From Palsa-506 sp963786975 (GTDB lineage: Bacteria; Actinomycetota; Actinomycetes; Streptosporangiales; Streptosporangiaceae), in contig CAWBBE010000012.1 of assembly GCA_963786975.1 (NCBI GenBank), positions 124,001-188,000 of the forward strand: a stretch of DNA of 64,000 bases, in the 5' to 3' direction. The notes under the pieces were generated by a model. It did no database searches and was not told the origin of the DNA. It worked only from the letters and a program-made list of their open reading frames with translations. The position numbers were made by a program, and so were the translations under genes. This document shows, piece after piece, positions 57,093-64,000 of the stretch. Position 1 is the first letter of the stretch; each line of letters begins with the position of its first letter.

Positions 57093-57656
57093 CTACTGGG
57101 CAGCAGCCAGCACCAGGCCGTAGGCGAGGAGAATCTGGCCTGGTTCCGGGTACCAGTCCCGGTCCGGGAGGCGGCTGAAACCGGCTTGCTCATACAGGTG
57201 GTGGGCGGCCTGCATGTCCGGCTGAGTGCTCAGCACTAGATGCCGGACTCGCCGTTCAGCGGCCAGGCCGATCGCGGCACCGAGAAGCGCGCGGCCGGTC
57301 CCCATGCGCTGCCCGCCGGGGGTAACCGCCAGCGCCCTGACCTCGGCCTCGTCTGGCCTGCGGACGGCTTTGCCGGCCTTCGGCCAGTACTGCAGCATGA
57401 CCGTGCCCAGAATCCGCCCGGCGTCGACGGCGACCAGGACCTCGCCGTCCCCATTGGCTCCCAGGCCGCGCAGGGTCGTGGCGTACGTAGAGACGGCCGA
57501 CAGGAAGCCGTCCGCCTGGTAGGCGTGCACGCGCAGGTCGCCGACCTCGGCCAGCTCGGCGGGCAGCGCGGCGCGAATCATCACGTCGGACCCGAACAGG
57601 CGGCGGCCGAAGAAGATTCCGTCCAGATGGCGGCGGATCATGTCATTGACCGGCAT
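57093..57656 (-). CDS. GNAT-family N-acetyltransferase
   Basis: GNAT fold: MIRAALPAELAEVGDLRVHAYQ, VDAGRILGTVMLQYWP, EVRALAVTPGGQRMGTGRALLGAAIGLA (acetyl-CoA loop QRMGTG), LVLSTQPDMQAAHHLYEQAGFSRLP. 187 residues from 57656; starts at 57584 (GTG) or 57581 (ATG) would begin exactly at the domain and are plausible. Substrate unknown. Confidence 0.87.
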   Translation of the reverse strand: MPVNDMIRRHLDGIFFGRRLFGSDVMIRAALPAELAEVGDLRVHAYQADGFLSAVSTYATTLRGLGANGDGEVLVAVDAGRILGTVMLQYWPKAGKAVRRPDEAEVRALAVTPGGQRMGTGRALLGAAIGLAAERRVRHLVLSTQPDMQAAHHLYEQAGFSRLPDRDWYPEPGQILLAYGLVLAAAQ

Positions 57657-57867
57657 TCAGGGTAAGCGCTCACGTGCTCCGATACCTGCCCCGATCGCGT
57701 GACTCGCGGCAATAGCGCGGCAGGTCACAATAGTCTGACAGTGCTCCGTGGCGGCAACAGATTCCGTGGCCGCAACGGCAAATGAAATCCCAGCGACACT
57801 AGTCCAGGATGGTCCGCACTGAGGCGCAACGCCCGGCCGGGCCCGCCTGGATGAGGAGGGAGCATGC

Positions 57868-58203
57868 ATGAGCCAGATGGACGCCGTTCCCGGCGTGCCG
57901 GCGGCGGGCGTGCCGGACGGCGCGTTCCTGCTGGACGTGCGGGAGCCAGACGAATGGCAGGCGGGCCATGCGCCCGATGCCCGGCATATCCCGCTCGGCC
58001 AGCTCAGCGCGCGCAGCGCGGAGATTCCCAGGGACACCGCGGTCTACGTGATCTGCCGGTCCGGCGTGCGGTCAGCGCGCGCCGCGCAGGCGCTCACCGG
58101 GGCCGGCTGGCAGGCGCTCAATGTCGATGACGGGATGCACGGCTGGCATGCGGCCGGCCGGCCGATGACAACCGACTCGGGCGCGCAGCCATTCGTGGCT
58201 TGA
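57868..58203 (+). CDS. Rhodanese-like domain protein
   Basis: 111 residues, single rhodanese domain: FLLDVREPDEWQAGHAPDARHIPLGQL, catalytic loop YVICRSGVRSARAAQAL (Cys about 70), ALNVDDGMHGWHAAGRPM. ATG at 57868 with gaggaggga. Probable sulfurtransferase or persulfide carrier. Confidence 0.93.
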   Translation: MSQMDAVPGVPAAGVPDGAFLLDVREPDEWQAGHAPDARHIPLGQLSARSAEIPRDTAVYVICRSGVRSARAAQALTGAGWQALNVDDGMHGWHAAGRPMTTDSGAQPFVA

Positions 58204-58304
58204 GAGCACCGGCTCGCCGCGACCCTTCCGCTGCGCTGCAGGCGACCGTCGGCAGGCGTTGCTAGCGTGCAGAGATAAGTCGGGCCGGTCCTGGAGCGTT
58301 CATC

Positions 58305-61300
58305 ATGCTGGCAATCCACGGGGTCTGGGCGTACGGCGCGCTCTTCCTTTGGGCGGAGGACGCCGACGGCCCGGTCACGGCGCAGCCACGCCCGGGCCGC
58401 CCTTCGCGTGCCCCGCGGCCGCACCCGTTCGCGGCCGCCGCGGAGAACATTGCCGCCGCGGTCGCGGAATACGCCGGGCCGGTTGCCGACCTTGTGCTCA
58501 AGGCCGTCGACGACGAGCTGACCCTGTGGCTGCCTGCCACCGCAGACGGCCCGCTGGCCTCACCCGAGCTGATCAGGGCAGCGGAGAACCAGCCCGCGGC
58601 GGGGACGCGGCGCAGCTCACTCACCGCCTGGCGGGTGCCCGCACTGACCTTCGAGCCGGCCGCCGCGCTGGATCTGCTCGGCGTGCTCGGCGAATCGCGG
58701 GCGCATGACGGGCAGGCGGTGCAGGGCGGCTCCGTCCGCTATCTCGCCGCGCTGGCGCAACTGGCCGGGGATCTCGCGGCCCGCGGGCGCCTGCTGCCCG
58801 CGCTGGCCGCCGACGGCGGCGATGTCCGGGCAGCCGGCACCAGCGGCGCCGAGGCGGACGGCGGCTACGCCGCGAGGTGGCGGCCAGTGCTGTCTGGCGC
58901 CGACGCGCAGCGGGCCCGTGAGCTGGCGGTCGCGATGCCCCCGCTGTGCCGCGCCACCACGGCTGGCGGGGAGTCCTCGGTGCTGGTGCTCACCGAGGCT
59001 CTCAACGCGCTCACCGACGCGGCGGCGCGGGTCAGCCTGGCTGGCCAGCCTGCTTTGACCCTGCTGCCGGCAAGGCGCGGCCGGCGGCCCGCGCGCATTC
59101 CCGTTGCCGAGCGCTGGGCCGCGGCGCTGACCAGCGCGAACCCGTGGATCACCATGCTGACAGCGCAGGACGAGGCGGAGGCAGCGGTACTGCAAGCCGA
59201 TCTCGCGGCGTGGCACAGCGCGGCCCAGCTGCCGGCCGGCCCGGTCCGGACCTGCTTCCGGCTGGTAGAGCCGCCGCCGGCCGCCGCCGTGAAGCCGTCC
59301 GACGCCGCCGGTCCGGCCGACGCGTCCAAGCCGGCCGACGCGGCAGCGGAACTGGCCTGGGCGGTAGAACTCGCCCTTCAGTCGACCGACGACCCGAGCC
59401 TGCTCCTTCCCGCGCCCGATGTCTGGTCCGGCGTGAGCGCGGGCGGCTGGGCCGCGGCCGGCATCAGGCACCCGGAGGAAGAGCTCCTCGCCGGGCTCGG
59501 CCGGGCAGGCCGGCTGTTCCCCGAGCTTGACCGTGAGCTGCGCAGCGCGGCGCCGGCCAGCGTCCCGCTGGACACCAGGGGAGCGCTGGAGTTCCTCCGC
59601 CACACCGGCCCGATGCTTTCCGCGGCGGGCTTCGGCGTGCTGCTGCCGGACTGGGCGCGCAAGGCCCGGCTCGGCCTCAAGATCACCACCCGGTCGCGGC
59701 AGGCAGCCGGCGGCGGCGCCGCCGAGCCGAGGTTCAGCCTGACTGACCTGGTCGACTTCCGCTATGACCTGGCCCTGGGCGATCAGGCGCTGGACGCCGG
59801 CGACCTGGCCGAGCTGGCCAGGCTCAAGATCCCCCTGGTGCGGATCCGCGGCCAGTGGGTTGAGCTCGACGACCGGCACCTGCAAGCGGCGCTGAAGTTC
59901 CTGCAGCGGGACCGGGCCGGCACCATGACCGCGGCCGACGCGATGCTGGCCGGGCTGCGCGGCGTGGACGCCGACGAAGACCTGCCCGTGGTCGGCGTAG
60001 ATGCCGACGGCTGGCTCGGCGACCTGCTGTCCGGGCATGCCGACCAGCGGCTCACCCCGGCCACGACGCCGGCCTCGTTCCGCGGCGAACTTCGCCCGTA
60101 CCAGGAACGCGGCCTGGCCTGGATGTCCTTCCTCGGCAGCCTCGGACTGGGCGGGATCCTCGCTGATGACATGGGCCTAGGTAAAACACCCCAGGCACTA
60201 TCTTTGCTCGCAAAAGAGCATTCGCCGGGCATGCGGTCTGAGCCGACCTTGCTGATCTGCCCGATGTCCCTGGTGGGGAACTGGGAGCGGGAAGCGGAGC
60301 GGTTCACCCCGGATCTCCGGGTGCACGTGCACCACGGCGCGGACCGGCTGGCCGGCCAGGAACTCGCCGGCGCGCTGGACGCCGCCGATCTCGTGATCAC
60401 CACCTATGGCGTGGCCACCAGGGACCGGGACGCGCTCAGCGGGATCCGGTGGCGCCGGGTGATCTGCGATGAGGCGCAGAACATCAAGAACTCCGCCACC
60501 CGGCAGGCCCAGGCGGTACGCAGCCTGCCCGCCGGGTCCAGGTTCGCGCTGACCGGCACCCCGGTCGAGAACCGCCTCGCCGAGCTGTGGTCGATCATGG
60601 AATTCACCAGCCCCGGCCTGCTCGGCCCGGCGCAGCAGTTCCGCACCAGGTACGCCGTGCCGATCGAGCGCAGCGGCGACGCCGAGGCGACCGCCCGGCT
60701 GAAGCGGATCACCGGGCCGTTCATCCTGCGCCGGCTGAAGACCGACAAATCGATCATCTCCGATCTGCCGGACAAGCTGGAGATGAAGGTCTGGTGCAAC
60801 CTCACCCCGGAGCAGGCGTCGCTGTACCAGGCGACCGTGACGGACATGCTCGCCAGGATCGAGGCGGCACCGGACGGCATCGAGCGGCGCGGCCTCGTGC
60901 TGGCCACGATGGCCAAGCTCAAGCAGGCGTGCAACCATCCGGCGCACCTGCTCGGCGATGGCTCCCGGCTGGACGGCAGGTCCGGCAAGCTGGCCCGGCT
61001 GGAGGAGATCTGCGACGAGGTAATCGCCGCGGGGGAGAAGGCGCTCTGCTTCACCCAGTACGCCGAATTCGGCCGGATGCTGCAGCCCTACCTGGCCGCC
61101 CGGCTTGGCTACCCCGTCCTTTACCTGCATGGCGGCACGCCGAAAAGGCAACGCGATGCGCTGGTTTCCCGATTTCAGGGTGAAACGGATCCGGCCATCT
61201 TCATCCTCTCCCTCAAGGCCGGCGGCACCGGCCTGAATCTCACCGCCGCCAGTCACGTCATCCATGTCGATCGCTGGTGGAACCCGGCGGTGGAGGACCA

Positions 61301-61520
61301 GGCCACCGACCGGGCCTTCCGGATCGGGCAGCGCAAGGACGTGCAGGTCCGCAAGTTCGTCTGCGTCGGCACGGTCGAGGAGCGGATCGACGCCATGATC
61401 GAGGAGAAGAAGGCGCTGGCCGAGCGGATCGTCGGCACCGGCGAGGGCTGGCTGACCGAGATGTCCGTCGGCGAACTGCGCAAGGTCGTCGCGCTGGCGC
61501 CGGAGGCGGTGTCGGAATGA
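58305..61520 (+). CDS. SNF2-family DEAD/DEAH-box ATPase/helicase
   Basis: 1,071 residues. The N-terminal ~580 residues are the actinobacterial SNF2-associated region with few motifs (LWAEDADGPV; FLRHTGPMLSAAGFGVLLPDWARKARLGLK). Helicase core: RPYQERGLAWMSFLGSLGLGGILADDMGLGKTPQAL (Walker A about 620), LLICPMSLVGNWEREA, DEAQ box VICDEAQNIKN (about 722), ALTGTPVENRLAELWSIMEF, then HELICc with FTQYAEFGRMLQ, LKAGGTGLNLTAASHVIHVDRWWNPAVEDQATDRAFRIGQ. An intact Swi2/Snf2 motor, probably translocating on duplex DNA. Followed 22 bp later by a SWIM-domain protein, the usual pair. Confidence 0.93.
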   Translation: MLAIHGVWAYGALFLWAEDADGPVTAQPRPGRPSRAPRPHPFAAAAENIAAAVAEYAGPVADLVLKAVDDELTLWLPATADGPLASPELIRAAENQPAAGTRRSSLTAWRVPALTFEPAAALDLLGVLGESRAHDGQAVQGGSVRYLAALAQLAGDLAARGRLLPALAADGGDVRAAGTSGAEADGGYAARWRPVLSGADAQRARELAVAMPPLCRATTAGGESSVLVLTEALNALTDAAARVSLAGQPALTLLPARRGRRPARIPVAERWAAALTSANPWITMLTAQDEAEAAVLQADLAAWHSAAQLPAGPVRTCFRLVEPPPAAAVKPSDAAGPADASKPADAAAELAWAVELALQSTDDPSLLLPAPDVWSGVSAGGWAAAGIRHPEEELLAGLGRAGRLFPELDRELRSAAPASVPLDTRGALEFLRHTGPMLSAAGFGVLLPDWARKARLGLKITTRSRQAAGGGAAEPRFSLTDLVDFRYDLALGDQALDAGDLAELARLKIPLVRIRGQWVELDDRHLQAALKFLQRDRAGTMTAADAMLAGLRGVDADEDLPVVGVDADGWLGDLLSGHADQRLTPATTPASFRGELRPYQERGLAWMSFLGSLGLGGILADDMGLGKTPQALSLLAKEHSPGMRSEPTLLICPMSLVGNWEREAERFTPDLRVHVHHGADRLAGQELAGALDAADLVITTYGVATRDRDALSGIRWRRVICDEAQNIKNSATRQAQAVRSLPAGSRFALTGTPVENRLAELWSIMEFTSPGLLGPAQQFRTRYAVPIERSGDAEATARLKRITGPFILRRLKTDKSIISDLPDKLEMKVWCNLTPEQASLYQATVTDMLARIEAAPDGIERRGLVLATMAKLKQACNHPAHLLGDGSRLDGRSGKLARLEEICDEVIAAGEKALCFTQYAEFGRMLQPYLAARLGYPVLYLHGGTPKRQRDALVSRFQGETDPAIFILSLKAGGTGLNLTAASHVIHVDRWWNPAVEDQATDRAFRIGQRKDVQVRKFVCVGTVEERIDAMIEEKKALAERIVGTGEGWLTEMSVGELRKVVALAPEAVSE

Positions 61521-61542
61521 GCAGCCTGGCCGGGGGACCCGG

Positions 61543-62403
61543 ATGACCAGCTGGCGGGACTGGGAGCCGGCCCGGCCGCGCCGCGTCGAGGGCGGCATCA
61601 AGGCGCGCAGCAAGCGCGGCGCGATCGGCGAGCAGTGGTGGTCACGGCGGTTCATCGGCGTGCTGGAGTCGTTCGGCATGACCGGCCGGCTGTCCCGGGG
61701 CCGCAACTACGCGCGGGCCGGCCAGGTGCTCACCCTCGACATCGCGCCGGGGTACGTGACCGCGCAGGTGCAGGGCTCGCGGGCGAAGCCGTACCAGGTC
61801 CGGATCCGGGTGCTGCCGCTGACCACGCCGCAATGGCGGCGGGTGGAGCAGGCGCTGGCCGGCCAGGCGCTGTTCCGGGCCAGGCTGCTGGCCGGCGAGA
61901 TGCCGGAGGAGATCGAGGAGGTGTTCGCGGACTGCGGCACGCCGCTGTTCCCGCGCAGCTCCCGCGACCTGGAGATGTCCTGCTCCTGCCCGGACTGGGG
62001 AGTGCCGTGCAAGCACCTGGCCGCGGTCTGCTACGTGCTCGCCGAGGCATTCGACGAAGACCCGTTCGGCATGCTGGCCTGGCGCGGCCGGGGGCGGGAC
62101 GACCTGCTTGCCGCGCTCCGGCAGCTGCGGCCGGCCGGGCCGGCCGTGCCGCGGCCGGTGCTCGACGTCGCCGACCGGCCGCTGGCCGAGTGCCTGCCGG
62201 ATTTCTGGTCTGCGGGCATGACCCAGGCCAGGCTCCGGTCGCTGCCCGCGGTGCCGGCCGTCGCGCCGGATCTGCTGCTGCGCACGTTCGAGCCGCCTGC
62301 CCTCCGGGTGCGCGGCAAGGACCTGGCCGGGCTGCTGGCCCCGGCCTACCAGCGGCTGGCGGGCCAGGATGATGTCGCGGCACCCGAATCAGGCGGCCGG
62401 TAA
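61543..62403 (+). CDS. SWIM zinc-finger protein
   Basis: 286 residues. Conserved N-terminus AIGEQWWSRRFIGVLESFGMTGRLSRGRNYARAGQVL, then the SWIM motif LEMSCSCPDWGVPCKHLAAVCYVLAEAFDEDPF (CxC...CxH, about 146). SWIM proteins encoded next to SNF2 ATPases are thought to act with them on DNA or protein. It probably forms an operon with the helicase. Confidence 0.92.
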   Translation: MTSWRDWEPARPRRVEGGIKARSKRGAIGEQWWSRRFIGVLESFGMTGRLSRGRNYARAGQVLTLDIAPGYVTAQVQGSRAKPYQVRIRVLPLTTPQWRRVEQALAGQALFRARLLAGEMPEEIEEVFADCGTPLFPRSSRDLEMSCSCPDWGVPCKHLAAVCYVLAEAFDEDPFGMLAWRGRGRDDLLAALRQLRPAGPAVPRPVLDVADRPLAECLPDFWSAGMTQARLRSLPAVPAVAPDLLLRTFEPPALRVRGKDLAGLLAPAYQRLAGQDDVAAPESGGR

Positions 62404-62563
62404 GCGGCGGCCGGTACGCGGCCGCCGGTAAGGCGGGCGCCCTGAGCCATGGCCCGGCCGGAGTCAGGGCCGTCACCGTGGCCGGAGCCGTTGCCGCCCG
62501 GCGGCCAGCCGGCCGGCGGCCAGCGTAAAGTCAGCGGCATCCGTACGAGCATGAGGACCAGAC

Positions 62564-63448
62564 ATGCCGCGCTACCGTTTCTCCTGGGATAACCTGCCGC
62601 CCGCGCTGCTGGACCAGCTCGGCCGGGACCTGCGGCTCCGGCCGCCGGTCGATCAGGCACTGCGGGAAAGGTACGGCGCCCGGCCCGAGCCGGACTTCGT
62701 CCGCGACGCCTGGCCGACGCTGCTGGATTCGTGGCTGGGTGGCGATGATGAGTCACGCGATCTCGTCGTCCAGGAGCTGCAGGCACGCGGCCTCGGCAAG
62801 GCCAGGGCGCCCGCGCGCTCCTCCGCGGCCCAGTTGTACTACCTGCGGTCGTGCCGCAACTCCAGCGCATTACGCGAGGCCGTCGCGGCAATCTTCACGG
62901 CGTTCGGCGAGTCGGAGGTGTTCAGCACGCCGGTGCCGTCGGAAACCACAGCCGAGGATAACCCGATCGTGACGCCGGACGGGGCTTCGCCGGAATCCGG
63001 CACGGTGGACCAGCCGCCGACGAGCCTGACCGAATGGCTCTGCTGGGCGGTGGCCCAGGTCCTCGATGTCGACCAGGTCAACCAGGATCCGGACGGTGAC
63101 ATCAGGATCCGCTATGGCAGCACGATGTGCTTTGTCCGGGGCATCGAGGATCCCCCGTCCGTGCGGCTGTTCGCGCCGATGGTCATCGACGTCCCGCGAT
63201 CTGCGGCGCTGCTGGAGGATCTTAACGACATCAACCTGAACATCACCGTGGGCCGGGTCGTGCACACGCCGGCCAACGAGGTGCTTTACTCGCTCGAGCT
63301 CTACGGCGAGCAGCTGACCGTGGAGATCATCCGGGCCAGCCTGGACGCGGCGACCACGATCGCCGACCACTTCGATCACCAGCTCCAGTCCAGATTCGGC
63401 GGCAAGACCCTGTATGCCGAGGTGAGCGACGACTCGGTGATGATGTGA
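62564..63448 (+). CDS. Two-domain protein with C-terminal YbjN/TY-chaperone-like domain
   Basis: 294 residues. N-terminal ~120 residues (FSWDNLPPALLDQLGRDL; YLRSCRNSSALREAVAAIFTAFGE) are unrecognised, mainly helical. An acidic linker follows. The C-terminal ~135 residues (DIRIRYGSTMCFVRGIEDPPSVRLFAPMVIDVP; LLEDLNDINLNITVGRVV; LYSLELYGEQLTVEIIRASLDAATTIADHFD) look like the YbjN/type III chaperone-like fold. Its stop overlaps the GTG of the protease gene, so the two are translationally coupled. Role in protease folding or regulation is inference. Confidence 0.8.
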   Translation: MPRYRFSWDNLPPALLDQLGRDLRLRPPVDQALRERYGARPEPDFVRDAWPTLLDSWLGGDDESRDLVVQELQARGLGKARAPARSSAAQLYYLRSCRNSSALREAVAAIFTAFGESEVFSTPVPSETTAEDNPIVTPDGASPESGTVDQPPTSLTEWLCWAVAQVLDVDQVNQDPDGDIRIRYGSTMCFVRGIEDPPSVRLFAPMVIDVPRSAALLEDLNDINLNITVGRVVHTPANEVLYSLELYGEQLTVEIIRASLDAATTIADHFDHQLQSRFGGKTLYAEVSDDSVMM

Positions 63449-64000
63449 CCGGGCCGCCAAGGACCGCGCTGGAGCAGTTCAGCCTCGACATCATCGACAT
63501 CACCGCCCGCTGCCGGCCCGCGGTGACGACCATCCGCTGCGAGACCGCCGACGGCATCTCCACCGGATCCGGCTTCCTGGTGGACGGCGCGGGCAACGTG
63601 GTCACCAACCATCACGTCGTCGACGACCATAAGTGCGACCTGCAGATCCAGTTCGCCACCGGGCTGGCCGGCCCGGCCACGCTGGTGGGCGCGGACCCGC
63701 TGACCGACCTGGCAGTGCTGCGCGCGCCCGGCCCGCTGCCGCCCCCGCTGCAGGTGCGGACCCATCCGCCGGTGCTCGGCGAGATCTGCCTGGCCATGGG
63801 CAGCCCGCTGGGCGACTACACCGAGTCGGTCAGCATCGGCATAGTCTCCGGCCTGGCCCGCACGATCCCCACCAAGCGCGGCCGGCCGCTGGAACGGGCC
63901 ATCCAGACCGATGCGGCGATCAACCCGGGGAACAGCGGCGGCCCGCTGATCGACGCGGCCGGCCTGGTGCTCGGGGTCAATACCTGCGTCGACGTCCGGG
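63445..64000 (+). CDS. Trypsin-like serine protease (S1C/HtrA type), 3'-truncated by window edge
   Basis: GTG at 63445 overlaps the preceding stop; the frame is open to the window end (~185 residues seen). Catalytic triad: His in GNVVTNHHVVDDH (about 56), Asp in DPLTDLAVLRAPG (about 87), Ser in INPGNSGGPLIDAAGLVLGVNT (about 163). The N-terminus (PRTALEQFSLDIIDITARCRPAVTTIRC) has no signal peptide or transmembrane helix, so it is probably cytosolic, unlike typical DegP/HtrA. The C-terminal part, which could hold PDZ or another domain, lies beyond the window. Confidence 0.9.
   Translation, partial: MTGPPRTALEQFSLDIIDITARCRPAVTTIRCETADGISTGSGFLVDGAGNVVTNHHVVDDHKCDLQIQFATGLAGPATLVGADPLTDLAVLRAPGPLPPPLQVRTHPPVLGEICLAMGSPLGDYTESVSIGIVSGLARTIPTKRGRPLERAIQTDAAINPGNSGGPLIDAAGLVLGVNTCVDVR

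Overview
This window is a very GC-rich chromosomal segment from an actinomycete. The evidence is a mycothiol S-conjugate amidase, a BldC regulator, the rex-hemA-hemC-hemD redox/heme operon with a Rex operator, the block of enolase, FtsB-like protein, DUF501 and Ppx/GppA, a tiny bS22-type ribosomal protein, frequent GTG/TTG starts and many ATGA/GTGA overlaps. No phage, transposase, integrase or CRISPR array was found. Gene content is mostly conserved housekeeping, with a few accessory genes.

Layout. 0-2.6 kb: 3' end of proline dehydrogenase, proC, a small HTH protein and bS22. 2.8-7 kb: acyltransferase, HAD phosphatase, a 7-TM protein carrying an ABM-type domain, and a glutaredoxin-like protein. 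7.2-15.3 kb: Rex operator, rex, hemA, hemC, hemD, hemB, a Prim-Pol-like gene and hemL. 15.3-21.4 kb: EamA transporter, histidine phosphatase and the cytochrome c System II genes (TlpA/ResA, ResB, CcsB) with no ccdA. 21.5-26.7 kb: an anthrax-lethal-factor-like metallopeptidase with a small partner gene, bldC, a threonine dehydratase-like enzyme, and an APS kinase fused to a degenerate sulfurylase-like domain. 27-37 kb: mfd, SurA-like lipoprotein, mazG, eno, ftsB, DUF501, ppx and udgB. 37-38.6 kb: AT-richer stretch with a tRNA-like gene, then PPOX and DUF4287 genes. 38.6-50 kb: thiolase, cbs and a cystathionine gamma-synthase-like gene, a MoxR/VWA pair, ROK kinase, ilvA and hppD. 50.8-57.7 kb: Lrp, TetR/MFS pair, greA, mca and GNAT, separated by repeat-rich spacers. 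57.8-64 kb: rhodanese, SNF2 helicase, SWIM protein, YbjN-like protein and a trypsin-like protease cut by the window end.

Two window-wide properties matter. First, about 20 otherwise intact housekeeping genes are broken by single-base frame changes, nearly all of net +1 sense, concentrated at 6-18 kb and 27-36 kb. They look like consensus errors, so those genes are annotated as one CDS spanning the disrupted frames. Second, spacers and gene tails carry many short tandem duplications (15-23 bp units, often 17 or 18 bp), including copies of gene 3' ends with their stop codons, plus a striking nested palindrome at 51,474-51,529.

Functional links: Rex probably represses its own heme operon according to NADH/NAD+ state, and the downstream System II genes use heme. 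Cbs and the cystathionine gamma-synthase-like enzyme form a transsulfuration pair. The Lrp regulator is divergent from hppD, and the TetR regulator is divergent from a drug-efflux MFS with a clear palindromic operator between them.
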